The translations under genes were made by a program, and so were the position numbers. Shown here piece by piece: positions 35,123-42,911 of a DNA stretch of 64,000 bases. Source of the stretch: CAVPDE01 sp963707125 (GTDB lineage: Bacteria; Desulfobacterota; DSM-4660; Desulfatiglandales; HGW-15); the NCBI GenBank assembly GCA_963707125.1, contig CAVPOU010000001.1, forward strand, positions 1 to 64,000. The letters are read 5' to 3'. The notes under the pieces are model-generated. The model had not been told where the DNA came from. It searched no databases and saw only the letters and a program-made list of their open reading frames with translations. Position 1 is the stretch's first letter, and each line of letters begins with the position of its first letter.

Positions 35123-35641
35123 TTACAAAATCCGGCTGGAAAGAAAACCCAACCCACGCGAACTCAGGAGGTGGCAATCATTGAGTGACTTTGTCGAAAA
35201 ACGAAAACTCCCTCGTATAGAGGTCCGGTGGCCTGTGACGATGATAACGGAGAAGGGGTCCCGTCTTCCGTCGGTTCTCCGAGCCTTCACATCTTCGGGA
35301 TCATACCAGTTGCATCGGGAGATGGTCTGGCATCGGGTGTCTCCGTACTTGTTCACGGCTAATTCTCTCAAGCGGTCATAAAGCAGCGCAATGGTAGGGA
35401 TGGAGCGGGGATCTTCGACTTCCTGCAGGTCCGCCCTTGCGAAGAGGCTGCCGATCACCATCGCAGCGCCTGAAATCGCGCCGCACAGATCACCCCGCCA
35501 ACATCCACCGGCCACACCTGCCATGGCCCTCAGGGCGGTGTCCTTCTCCTCGATGCCGATCATTTCCAGGCTCGAGCTTTGATTTTGATCCAATAGTCTA
35601 TCCCAGGCACACCTTCTCCAACCAAAAATCGCTTGACACAT
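35123..35641 (-). CDS. C_GCAxxG_C_C family redox protein (probable)
   Basis: A 172-residue ORF. The segment AMAGVAGGCWRGDLCGAISG followed by AAMVIGSLFA, then LYDRLRELAVNKYGDTRCQT and SRCNW, follows the cysteine spacing and glycine pattern of the C_GCAxxG_C_C family of small proteins thought to act in redox reactions in anaerobes. The N-terminal cysteine of the pattern may be C2 or C11. The last 50 residues after about ARRTDGRRD are not conserved-looking. The start has no strong ribosome site, so it is a moderate call. Confidence 0.6.
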   Translation of the reverse strand: MCQAIFGWRRCAWDRLLDQNQSSSLEMIGIEEKDTALRAMAGVAGGCWRGDLCGAISGAAMVIGSLFARADLQEVEDPRSIPTIALLYDRLRELAVNKYGDTRCQTISRCNWYDPEDVKARRTDGRRDPFSVIIVTGHRTSIRGSFRFSTKSLNDCHLLSSRGLGFLSSRIL

Positions 35642-35892
35642 CTACCATTGTCGTAGCTGAAATTCCTCTACCCATACAGCATAAAAGGCCTCACAGGGGC
35701 ATTTTGGCAATGTCTTTTCCCCAGGATTGATCAGGGCATGGAAGCCAATATTGGGCCGGGCAGGGGGGAAGAGGAGTTGAAGTGGGTCAAGACGGAGGTC
35801 AGGGAAAGGACGGAGGACTCAGAGGGAAAGATAAGGTCGAATAAGCCTTCAAATTGGGCAGATGGATGAAGGGGGCTTTAGAAGGAACCGGT

Positions 35893-36927
35893 TTATCCTT
35901 TTTCCAATCCTCTCAAGATCTTGAAATCGTCTAAAGCTTTTCCTGCCCCAATAGCCACAGCAGTCAGTGGATCTTCTGCGATATTTACAGAGAGCTTTAT
36001 CACTGACCTTAAGAATAAATCGATATTCTTGAGCAAAGCCCCGCCACCAGCCAGCATGATTCCTTTGTCTAAAATATCAGCGGCAAGCTCCGGGGGTATC
36101 CGTTCCAGGATCGTCAATACGGCTCCAGAAATTGCGTTGAGTTGCTCTGAAATCGCTTTCCTAACCTCGCCAGAATCTATTGTCAAAACCTTCGGTACAC
36201 CGTTAGTAAGATCCCTTCCTTTTACTTCAGCCCTTTCCAAATTATCACCAGGATGTGCGTCACCAATAGTCATTTTTATTGTCTCGGCAGTGCTCAAACC
36301 TATCATCAGGCGGTATTTCCTTTTGAGGTACTCCTGGATTGATTCATCTATTTTGTCTCCGGCAACCCGTAAAGAGATGCTATCAACTATGCCTCCAAGT
36401 GAGATGACAGCCACTTCGGTAGTACCGCCACCGATATCCACTATCATACTACCTTTAGGTTCAGATATCGGGAGCCCTGCTCCTATCGCAGCAGCCATCG
36501 GCTCTTCGATAAAGTGCACTTCTCTGGCTCCTGCCGACCCGGCTGATTCCAGAACCGCCCTCTTTTCCACTTGAGTAATACCACTGGGCACCCCGATGAT
36601 TATTCGAGGTCTTACAAGCCTGCGCCTGGCATGTGCCTTCCTGATAAAATAACTCAGCATCGCTTCTGCGACTTCAAAGTCAGCGATCACTCCATCCATT
36701 ATGGGACGGATCGCAGTGATATTTTCAGGCGTTCTGCCGAGCATCAATTTGGCTTCCTTGCCTACTGCAAGGACTTTCTTCCCATTTCCGTTACCATTCT
36801 TCATCGCCACTACAGAAGGTTCGTTCAGCACAATGCCTTTTCCCTTCATGTAAACGAGGGTGTTAGCTGTACCTAGATCAATGGCTAGATCATGGGAGAA
36901 GATCGCTGATATAGAACGTAAAACCAT
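35893..36927 (-). CDS. mreB: rod shape-determining protein MreB
   Basis: A 344-residue bacterial actin. IDLGTANTLVYMKGKGIVLN (phosphate 1), IIIGVPSGITQVEKRAVLES, IEEPMAAAIGAGLPI, VDIGGGTTEVAVISLGGIV (phosphate 2) and GIMLAGGGALLKNIDLFL (adenosine) are all present. It forms membrane-bound filaments that organise lateral cell-wall synthesis. mreC and mreD do not follow, so this is a solitary, perhaps secondary, mreB. GGAAGAAGAATC precedes the ATG. Base composition of the gene and the next 500 bases upstream is AT-richer than its neighbours. Confidence 0.95.
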   Translation of the reverse strand: MVLRSISAIFSHDLAIDLGTANTLVYMKGKGIVLNEPSVVAMKNGNGNGKKVLAVGKEAKLMLGRTPENITAIRPIMDGVIADFEVAEAMLSYFIRKAHARRRLVRPRIIIGVPSGITQVEKRAVLESAGSAGAREVHFIEEPMAAAIGAGLPISEPKGSMIVDIGGGTTEVAVISLGGIVDSISLRVAGDKIDESIQEYLKRKYRLMIGLSTAETIKMTIGDAHPGDNLERAEVKGRDLTNGVPKVLTIDSGEVRKAISEQLNAISGAVLTILERIPPELAADILDKGIMLAGGGALLKNIDLFLRSVIKLSVNIAEDPLTAVAIGAGKALDDFKILRGLEKG

Positions 36928-37001
36928 GATTCTTCTTCCTTTCTTCCTTAGGTTAGTAGAGTTATGGTGCTACGATAGGGTGACTCCTTCCGGCATCTAT
37001 C

Positions 37002-37226
37002 CTATCGTTCAGGAAATAAAGTCCTCTCATTGTTCAGCCATGGGTTGAACCCAAAGGCTTTCACTATTTTTCTTTTTGTGTCGAGCCGACAGGGTTTCCC
37101 CTTTTCTATTCTGCCCACGGTGATCATCGATACACTAGCTCTTCTAGCCAGTTCAGATCTGCTGATCAACAGTCTTTCTCGCAGCACTTTAAGTGGGTTC
37201 TCTGTGGGAATTCTCACCACCTCCAT
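37002..37226 (-). CDS. small XRE-type helix-turn-helix regulator
   Basis: A 74-residue protein that is almost entirely one Cro/C1-type HTH: LKVLRERLLISRSELARRAS then VSMITVGRIEKGKPCRL. It has no effector domain. The start codon lies only a few bases after the predicted transcription start (see 37228-37271), so it may be translated nearly leaderless. It lies just upstream of mreB on the same strand and could regulate itself and mreB. Confidence 0.82.
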   Translation of the reverse strand: MEVVRIPTENPLKVLRERLLISRSELARRASVSMITVGRIEKGKPCRLDTKRKIVKAFGFNPWLNNERTLFPER

Positions 37227-37227
37227 T

Positions 37228-37271
37228 GTATAATTAACTATAATTATACTTGTTTTAAATTACTTTTTCAA
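37228..37271 (-). promoter_or_regulatory. promoter with perfect palindromic operator for the HTH gene
   Basis: On the minus strand, TTGAAA (37266-37271) and TATAAT (37243-37248) are 17 bases apart. A perfect inverted repeat GTATAATTA-ACTA-TAATTATAC covers 37228-37249 and contains the -10 box, ending one base before the start codon. This is a textbook layout for autorepression by a small HTH protein. Confidence 0.75.
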
Positions 37272-37491
37272 TATATTTTACTTAATTATAATGCTTTAAG
37301 AGAACCACAAAGGGTTGAGAAAAGAAGAGGGATATGCCACTAGATATAGGGATTTATCCTATCTTATGATGCCCAGAAGCCCTTTTCCCCCCTCATGTAT
37401 TTCCGTTGGCTCCCCCAATTGATTTGACCGGAAGATCAGCTGTGATAAAGTTGCAGAGGTCTTTTTCCATTCTTGATTTTGAAGGAATCCG

Positions 37492-37809
37492 ATGGAGAAT
37501 CTCTTCAAATCCTTTAAGAGACTCCGCCCTTGTTCGAGGCAGGAGAGAAGGAAGCATCCCAGGTATGACTTTATAACTGATGCCTACTATATGGTGCAGG
37601 GCTCTTGGTATAAAGGCTCCATCCAGGATATTAGTGAAGGCGGTGCTTACATCCGATCAATTCAGGACAGGACGTTTTCTCTTGGAGAGGACATCTTGCT
37701 GGTTGTTCAATTAAAGGTTTTGCGTGAGCAGCTCAGGGGCAGGATCATTCGGATGGGATCACATGGTATGGCGGTAGAGTTCCAGACATCAGAACTTCAT
37801 TTATGGTGA
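37492..37809 (+). CDS. PilZ domain protein
   Basis: A 105-residue single-domain PilZ protein, a likely c-di-GMP receptor. The RxxxR motif is RRKHPR (residues about 19-25) and the second motif is DISEGGAYI (D/NxSxxG). The rest is a beta-barrel with no output domain, so it would act by binding a partner. The two neighbouring genes are a lone HTH and a cyclic-nucleotide-binding protein. No diguanylate cyclase is in the window. Confidence 0.88.
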   Translation: MENLFKSFKRLRPCSRQERRKHPRYDFITDAYYMVQGSWYKGSIQDISEGGAYIRSIQDRTFSLGEDILLVVQLKVLREQLRGRIIRMGSHGMAVEFQTSELHLW

Positions 37810-37991
37810 AGCGGAAGGCGCACCAGATAAAAGTTTCACTCTTTAGAAGGACTTCAGGGATATGGGTAAGATCCGACCAAGAAGAGTTCGTTGGCAGCCT
37901 TCGGAAACTGCTGCAGTAAGGTTGCAGCCTTCTTTGAGAACAGCTCTATTTGCGGGCAATCCTCTGATGCACGCGCAGATTTTAGCAAACA

Positions 37992-38420
37992 TCAGAGCAA
38001 TGGGGGAGCGGATTCGTAATATTGGGCAAGATGCTTCCATGCCTGCTCCTTCAGTTTTTTCAGCAGGCTGGGCCAACGATTGCTGATGTATTTAATATCC
38101 CATTCGAGCAACGAAGAGGGTTCCACGGCTCGGGCGGTGACGGTGCGTTTGTGATGCGGGCTGGTGGCTCCGATCGCCCCGATGACTTCACCGCTACCCA
38201 TTTTGCGGATCACGCGGCCGCTTTCAGTGATGATCTCGATTCTGCCGGAAAGAATCAGGCAAAAGGTTCCCTCCGCCGCTTCTCCGGTTTTGTAGACGGT
38301 GGCCCCGGATGCAAATCCCTTTTGTTCACCATAGAAAAGAAGCAGGTCTAATTCCTCATCCTCCAAGGTCTTAAAGAATTCACATTTTCTAGCGACGCCT
38401 TTGATCTCTGTAGCTTCCAT
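37992..38420 (-). CDS. cyclic nucleotide-binding domain protein
   Basis: A 142-residue single-domain protein of the CRP fold. The phosphate-binding cassette region reads MGSGEVIGAIGATSPHHKRTVTA, in which the usual GExxGE...RxAT/S residues are only partly kept (GEVIGA...RTVTA). An N-terminal helix and GASVYKTGE-like strand (GATVYKTGEAAEGTFCLILS) precede it. There is no DNA-binding HTH. The start at 38420 (MEATEIKG) is preferred over the upstream ATG at 38480. It may sense cAMP from a cyclase such as that at 48206 (inference). Confidence 0.8.
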   Translation of the reverse strand: MEATEIKGVARKCEFFKTLEDEELDLLLFYGEQKGFASGATVYKTGEAAEGTFCLILSGRIEIITESGRVIRKMGSGEVIGAIGATSPHHKRTVTARAVEPSSLLEWDIKYISNRWPSLLKKLKEQAWKHLAQYYESAPPLL

Positions 38421-38486
38421 GAGCTTCTTACTTCCCCATAGGATAGGTTTGGCCCAGATCCAATGTGGCTGGCACTTCATCCGCTT

Positions 38487-38894
38487 TCAGGGAAGAATCC
38501 TGAAGTGCCTTTTTTTCTTGAACCTGTAGATGTTGAAGTGGCCTGCGTCGAAAGTCACGATCTCCTGGACCTCAAGATCGTGAGCAAGGGTTACAAGGGT
38601 TGCGTCTGCGAAGTCCATGGGAAGATCATGGTACTTTGTCATCAGACGTTTCACCAGGGCAAAACTACCGAGGCTGGAGGGGACAAGGGTGACGGTCCCT
38701 GTCAAGACAAAATCCAGAGCAGCGGATTGGGCAAAGACGGAGAAATCAAGAAGGTACAAGACCTCCGTCAAGACGGCTTCGGTGCTCACAATCTCGCCCT
38801 TGTAGCTCTTGAGCCATGTGACACAGTCATGGTGTCGACTTTCACTCCGATCGATCAGGGCCACCCACGGCCCTGTGTCCATAATGACCTGCAT
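38487..38894 (-). CDS. PIN domain ribonuclease toxin (VapC-like)
   Basis: A 135-residue PIN nuclease. The acidic residues for metal binding are D6 (VIMDTGPWVAL), E44 (TEAVLTEVLYLL), D94/D97 (PMDFADATLV) and D116 (IVTFDAGHF). Its ATG overlaps the stop of the small antitoxin gene in the ATGA manner. VapC-type toxins cleave tRNA or rRNA; the target here is unknown. Confidence 0.9.
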   Translation of the reverse strand: MQVIMDTGPWVALIDRSESRHHDCVTWLKSYKGEIVSTEAVLTEVLYLLDFSVFAQSAALDFVLTGTVTLVPSSLGSFALVKRLMTKYHDLPMDFADATLVTLAHDLEVQEIVTFDAGHFNIYRFKKKRHFRILP

Positions 38895-39145
38895 CAGGAG
38901 GCCTTTCTTATTTTTGCAACGAGATAACGTCTGTGCTCTTGTCCCAGGTCTTTAATACCGCTTTCCGTGCTCCCCAGAAGGTGCTTGACCTTCTCAAAAG
39001 GTGTTCTGCTGTCTTTTGTAAAATGTTCATCGAGGAACTGCTTGAGCGCCAGCCTTGCAATGTCGGATTTCTTGAGCCCCATCCTCTTAGCCGCGGTGGC
39101 GACTTTCCCCTTGTAATCATCCGGTAATCGGACGGTGAATTGCAT
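38894..39145 (-). CDS. ribbon-helix-helix antitoxin (VapB-like)
   Basis: An 83-residue protein starting MQFTVRLPDDYKGKVATAAK, a ribbon-helix-helix DNA-binding strand and helix, followed by a C-terminal tail (FEKVKHLLGSTESGIKDLGQ) that would wrap the toxin. AGGAGG is 9 bases before the ATG at 39145; the frame opens further upstream, but that part has no ribosome site. It pairs with the PIN toxin. Confidence 0.88.
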   Translation of the reverse strand: MQFTVRLPDDYKGKVATAAKRMGLKKSDIARLALKQFLDEHFTKDSRTPFEKVKHLLGSTESGIKDLGQEHRRYLVAKIRKAS

Positions 39146-39159
39146 GGGTGTTTCCTCCT

Positions 39160-39198
39160 GGTTCGAACCTATTGTAGTCATTTTGATCCCGCATGCAA
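39160..39198 (-). promoter_or_regulatory. promoter and palindromic operator of the toxin-antitoxin pair
   Basis: On the minus strand TTGCAT (39193-39198) and TACAAT (39171-39176) are 16 bases apart. A 10-base palindrome GGTTCGAACC (39160-39169) follows the -10 box directly and precedes the ribosome site, a fitting place for antitoxin binding. Confidence 0.6.
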
Positions 39199-39390
39199 CA
39201 AAAAAGTGAGGTGAAAAACCGGAGAGCGTGCTCGCAAGGCAAGGGCCTGGTTTGCTCAGGGACCCGATGAAGGTGAAAGACGGAATTTCGCTCCCATGGG
39301 CCAGCCGCATAGGCGTGCTTCTTAGCATATTTTCAAGAAAGGGTCTTGCCGGGGAGGTTCGGATGTCTTTATCCGGAAGCGCAGGGTGTG

Positions 39391-40026
39391 TCAATGAATG
39401 GGGTGAGTGGGAGAGCTGATTCTGAGGATCCGGCCTTCGATGGGATGAGGCTGCAGGGTTGACCACTTCAGCATTTCTCCGCCTCTGTCCTTCCCGAAGA
39501 ATTCCCCAATCCTGCTAAAGGGAGATCGTCCCGGATCGGCGAGGACCACCAGACGAACCCCTTCCTCCATGGCCCGGGAAATCAACGTGCAAATGGGCTC
39601 CACCATGCTGTCCCAAAAGCAGATGTCGGCACCGATCAGCACCTTCACGCCTCTGAGATGGTCGCGGGTGAGATCTTTAAAACCGAGGTTGATCGTCGCG
39701 ATATCCACCTCGTTGATCTCCGAGTGCCTGTGCAGGTAGTGGAAGACCTCCGGGTCAATGTCCACGCCTGTCACCACAGCCTTGAACGTCTTGGCGCAGT
39801 AGATGCCGGCCAGTCCCCAGCCGCAGCCCAGTTCCATGACATGACTGCCGGCCGGCATCGCGAAACGTTTCAGGAAATCCATCAAAAGCCAGCTTGACGC
39901 CCAAACCCTGTATCCGAACCAGTGAGTGGCATGCTGTCTTTTGAGAATCCGAATGTCATGATGGGCGGACGATAAGGCGTGGACACCATAACACAGGACG
40001 TCTTTCTTCCTTTTGCTGGACACCAA
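39391..40026 (-). CDS. class I SAM-dependent methyltransferase
   Basis: A 211-residue methyltransferase. SAM motif I is VMELGCGWGLAGIYCAK; the acidic motif II is VVTGVDIDPEVFHYL; VKVLIGADICFWDSM is at motif IV. The compact fold and the VWASSWLLMDFL start recall the lysine/nicotinamide methyltransferase group (Methyltransf_16-like). The substrate is unknown. It is downstream of the RRM gene, on the same strand. Confidence 0.82.
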   Translation of the reverse strand: MVSSKRKKDVLCYGVHALSSAHHDIRILKRQHATHWFGYRVWASSWLLMDFLKRFAMPAGSHVMELGCGWGLAGIYCAKTFKAVVTGVDIDPEVFHYLHRHSEINEVDIATINLGFKDLTRDHLRGVKVLIGADICFWDSMVEPICTLISRAMEEGVRLVVLADPGRSPFSRIGEFFGKDRGGEMLKWSTLQPHPIEGRILRISSPTHPIH

Positions 40027-40109
40027 GCTCCTGTCTACCCCCAGGCCCTGTCCTCCAGCAGGAGAACAGGGCCGGAAATGCTTTCATAGCCGGCCCTGGA
40101 GGGTCAGCA

Positions 40110-40439
40110 TCAATAGTTGGAGCGGCCTCTGTCTCCCCTGTCGCCTCTGCCCGGTCCTCCTCTGCCGCGGCCTCCGCCTTCCCCTCTGCGGCCGTCCGTC
40201 TTGGAGATGGCCTCATTGACCTTCACCGTTCGGCCCTTGATCTCTTTGCCGTTCAACGTACTGATTGCAGTGCGGGCCTCGGCTTCATTGGACATCTCTA
40301 CGAATCCGAATCCTCTGGATCTGCCGCTGAAGGTGTCCTTGACGATGGTTGCCGTCTCGACTTGGCCGTGGGCCCCAAATGCATCCTTAAGATCCTGTTC
40401 AGTTGCCTCGAAGGACAAATTCCCCACATAAATTTTCAT
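40110..40439 (-). CDS. RRM-type RNA-binding protein with RGG-rich tail
   Basis: A 109-residue protein with one RNA recognition motif: RNP2 KIYVGNL (residues 2-8) and RNP1 RGFGFVEM (42-49). A tail of about 25 residues rich in R and G (GGGRGRGGPGRGDRGDRGR) follows. Bacterial proteins of this kind are seen in cyanobacteria and some deltaproteobacteria, where they are linked to cold response or RNA localisation. GGAGG lies 8 bases before the ATG at 40439. Confidence 0.92.
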   Translation of the reverse strand: MKIYVGNLSFEATEQDLKDAFGAHGQVETATIVKDTFSGRSRGFGFVEMSNEAEARTAISTLNGKEIKGRTVKVNEAISKTDGRRGEGGGRGRGGPGRGDRGDRGRSNY

Positions 40440-40504
40440 TGTCATAACCTCCATCTAGTGTGTTGTATCTGTTTCAACAAGCGGGTTCGGTGAGAGGACC
40501 TGCG

Positions 40505-40594
40505 TCAGGCGATCTCAACCAACTCTACATCATACACGAGGGTCTTGCCGACCAAGGGGTAGTTCGCATCAAGGGTGCCCCTCTCATAGAGGTT
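40505..40594 (-). pseudogene. C-terminal remnant of an FKBP-type peptidyl-prolyl isomerase
   Basis: Read on the minus strand and ending in TGA at 40505-40507, the frame gives YERGTLDANYPLVGKTLVYD then VELVEIA. This is the characteristic C-terminus of SlyD/FKBP isomerases (LDANHPLAGKTL...). Nothing of the catalytic domain remains upstream. It is a 30-codon fossil, too short to be an ordinary gene call. Confidence 0.75.
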
Positions 40595-40902
40595 CAGTGA
40601 CAACGGGATAAGGAGAGGAAGAAGGGCGCCCTTGGGTTCGGAGCGTCTGAACCGATCTTACCAGTGAAAGAACCTCAATCAACGCATTGTTGCCGGAAAC
40701 GTGAGTGCCCCATCAAGGAGGGACTAAGTGGAGAATTGGCACTGCGGAGACCAGCAGCCAGCGGCAATAAAGCAGATCACCTAAAAGGTGTCTTTGTTCC
40801 TTTTAGAAAAGCGGCAAACATAAGTCAAGGTTTTATTCGGACTGGGGAACTTATCCATCTCAGCTTTCCTATTTGAATGACGTGTGATATTGACCTTTTT
40901 CA
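40595..40902. other. gene-free stretch before the TauE/SafE gene
   Basis: About 308 bases with no gene I can support. A weak CACCTAAAAGGTG hairpin near 40780-40795 is followed by a T-rich run. A 70-codon ORF beginning at 40664 has no recognisable family or ribosome site. Confidence 0.5.
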
Positions 40903-41622
40903 ATGCCTGAACACGCCCTTGCCACAACACTTATCATCTTCGCCGGTTCCTTGCTCCAGGGTTTGGCCGGTTTCGGCGGCGCCCTCGTTTCCATCCCCTT
41001 GGTTCTTCTCTACGCAGAGCCCAAATGGGCCGCTCCTGTGGTCGTTCTCTGCTATACGATCAATCGAGTTCCTGTCATGTTCGTTTTGCGAAAAGACCTC
41101 ATGTGGGACCATTCGCTGCTTTTGATCGCCGCGGCTATCCCCGGCGCATTCCTCGGCGGGCTCCTTCTTAAGCACATGGAGCCCGGGCTCATCATGAAAA
41201 TCCTGGGCACGGTGCTCATCCTGTTTTCGGCTTATAAAATCATCGCGCCCGAGTTCAAACTGGTCTTTTCAAGGATCTGGACCCTCCCAACAGGCCTTTT
41301 AAGCGGCATTCTGGGAGCCGCTTTCGGCACCGACGGACCCCCAGTGGTGCTGTACGCAGCGCTGAAACCCTGGTCCAAAGAGCAGGTCGTAGGCATGCTC
41401 CAGAGCTTCTTTTTGTTCACCAATTTCATCGTCGTCGGAAGCTATTGGGCCCACGGCTTGCTCACCCCCTCCGTGCTGAAAGTCTCCGGAGTGGCCGCGC
41501 CCTTTGCGGTTGCAGGCATCCTTCTTGCGCTCAAAATCAACAAACGCATGAGCCAGCGCCGTTTTGAAGTCATTCTATCGGTCCTCATCGGCCTCATGGG
41601 GTGTTTACTCTGGGTGCGGTGA
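40903..41622 (+). CDS. TauE/SafE family sulfite exporter-like permease
   Basis: A 239-residue membrane protein with about eight hydrophobic segments and the family signatures GSLLQGLAGFGGALVSIPLV near the N-terminus and SGILGAAFGTDGPPVVLYA in the second half, each repeat carrying the glycine-rich motif. Relatives export sulfite, sulfoacetate or other organo-sulfur anions. There is no sulfur gene beside it, so the substrate is open. Confidence 0.9.
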   Translation: MPEHALATTLIIFAGSLLQGLAGFGGALVSIPLVLLYAEPKWAAPVVVLCYTINRVPVMFVLRKDLMWDHSLLLIAAAIPGAFLGGLLLKHMEPGLIMKILGTVLILFSAYKIIAPEFKLVFSRIWTLPTGLLSGILGAAFGTDGPPVVLYAALKPWSKEQVVGMLQSFFLFTNFIVVGSYWAHGLLTPSVLKVSGVAAPFAVAGILLALKINKRMSQRRFEVILSVLIGLMGCLLWVR

Positions 41623-41756
41623 AGGAGCTGGAAGGGACACCTCTCAAGTCCTCGAAGCCAGCTTGTCTTTGTGCACGGCCATTCGGTTCCCCCCTTGTTC
41701 GTCATCGTGTCACACGGTAGGTCCATGCTCCCATTCTCCAATATTCCATCCTTCCA

Positions 41757-42911
41757 TTAGTCCAGCGTCTTGCTCACTCTTCTCACGGCAAGCACCATCA
41801 CGCAGAGGCTGATGAAGAGCAAAGCGGCCATCTGGGGCCAGAGGATGCCCAGCCCTGATCCTTTCAGGAAAATGTCCCGGATGATCACCAGGAAGTAACG
41901 GAGAGGGTTGACGAAAGTGACCCACTGAATGACCGTGGGCATGTTGGCTATGGGAAAGATAAAGCCCGAGAGGAGAATGATGGGAAAGGTGAAAAAGAAG
42001 GTGGTGACGAGGGCCTGCTGCTGGTTGCGACTGATGGTGGAAATAAAGAGACCCAGAGAAAGGAAAGAGAGAAGGTAGATCAGCAGGGCGACAAACAACA
42101 GGACGACGCTCCCCCTCATGGGGACGCCGAACCAGAAGACGCCGACGCTGCTCACCAGGGCGACCTGAAAAATGCCGATCAGAGCAAAAGGAATGGTTTT
42201 TCCCAGAATAAATTCAACCGGCCGGATAGGGGTCACCATGATTTGCTCCATGGTGCCCACTTCCTTTTCTCTCACCACGGCCATGGCGGTCAGGTTCAAG
42301 ACCGACACCATGATGACCAGGGCAATGATGCCGGGCACATAGAAATTCCTTGAAAGCAATTCCGTGTTGTACCAGACCCTGATCTCGGGCTGAACGATTC
42401 CCTGTGATCCGGCAGGAATGATTTTCTGAAGAGGCGGATTGTCTTGGAGCCGCTTCTTGAGCCTTGCCCTGTTGAACCGCTCGATGATCTGAAGCGAATA
42501 GCTCTGCACCAGGGAGGCGGTGTTTGAATTGGTCCCTGCGACGATCACCTGGACCAGGGCTGTGCGGCCGCTTCCCACGCGGCTGGCCAGGTCAGGGCCG
42601 AGGTGAAGCACCGCCTTGACAGTGCCTTTGTCGATCAAGGTGGTCATCTCGTGCGGCCTTTGTATGGTCTCCACAAACTTGAAATAACCGGAGGAGGCAA
42701 AGGCAAAGGCCAGTTCACGGGAGACAGGGGTGTTGTCCTCGTCGTAAAGAGCCATGGGGATGTTCTTGAGATCCAGGTTGGCGGCGTATCCGAAGGCCAC
42801 GAGCTGAAGCAGGGGAGGGATGAACATCAGGAACCTCAAGCGGGGATCCCGCAAGGCCTGGATGATCTCTTTGATGAGCAGCACTTTGACTCGGAGCAGC
42901 ATCATTCGCAT
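41757..42911 (-). CDS. ABC-2 type transporter permease (YbhR/YbhS-like), second subunit
   Basis: A 384-residue inner-membrane permease. One N-terminal helix (LRFLMFIPPLLQLVAFGYAA), a large periplasmic domain (residues 40-170) and five more C-terminal helices, including GTMEQIMVTPIRPVEFILGK, are the layout of YbhR/YhhJ-type exporters. It is the last gene of the export operon, overlapping the preceding permease by one base. Confidence 0.92.
   Translation of the reverse strand: MRMMLLRVKVLLIKEIIQALRDPRLRFLMFIPPLLQLVAFGYAANLDLKNIPMALYDEDNTPVSRELAFAFASSGYFKFVETIQRPHEMTTLIDKGTVKAVLHLGPDLASRVGSGRTALVQVIVAGTNSNTASLVQSYSLQIIERFNRARLKKRLQDNPPLQKIIPAGSQGIVQPEIRVWYNTELLSRNFYVPGIIALVIMVSVLNLTAMAVVREKEVGTMEQIMVTPIRPVEFILGKTIPFALIGIFQVALVSSVGVFWFGVPMRGSVVLLFVALLIYLLSFLSLGLFISTISRNQQQALVTTFFFTFPIILLSGFIFPIANMPTVIQWVTFVNPLRYFLVIIRDIFLKGSGLGILWPQMAALLFISLCVMVLAVRRVSKTLD

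Noticed and set aside
35642..35892. Additional gene between the C_GCAxxG_C_C protein and mreB
   Set aside because: No open frame with a start site or family resemblance on either strand; purine-rich spacer only.
37330..37460. Sigma-54 promoter before the PilZ gene
   Set aside because: TGGCTCC and TTGAT are present, but the spacing between the GG and GC-type elements is wrong by one base and the GC of the -12 box is missing.
40664..40876. 70-codon open frame before the TauE/SafE gene
   Set aside because: No ribosome site, no recognisable family, high cysteine/histidine scatter at the start, and it lies in a region of gene decay.
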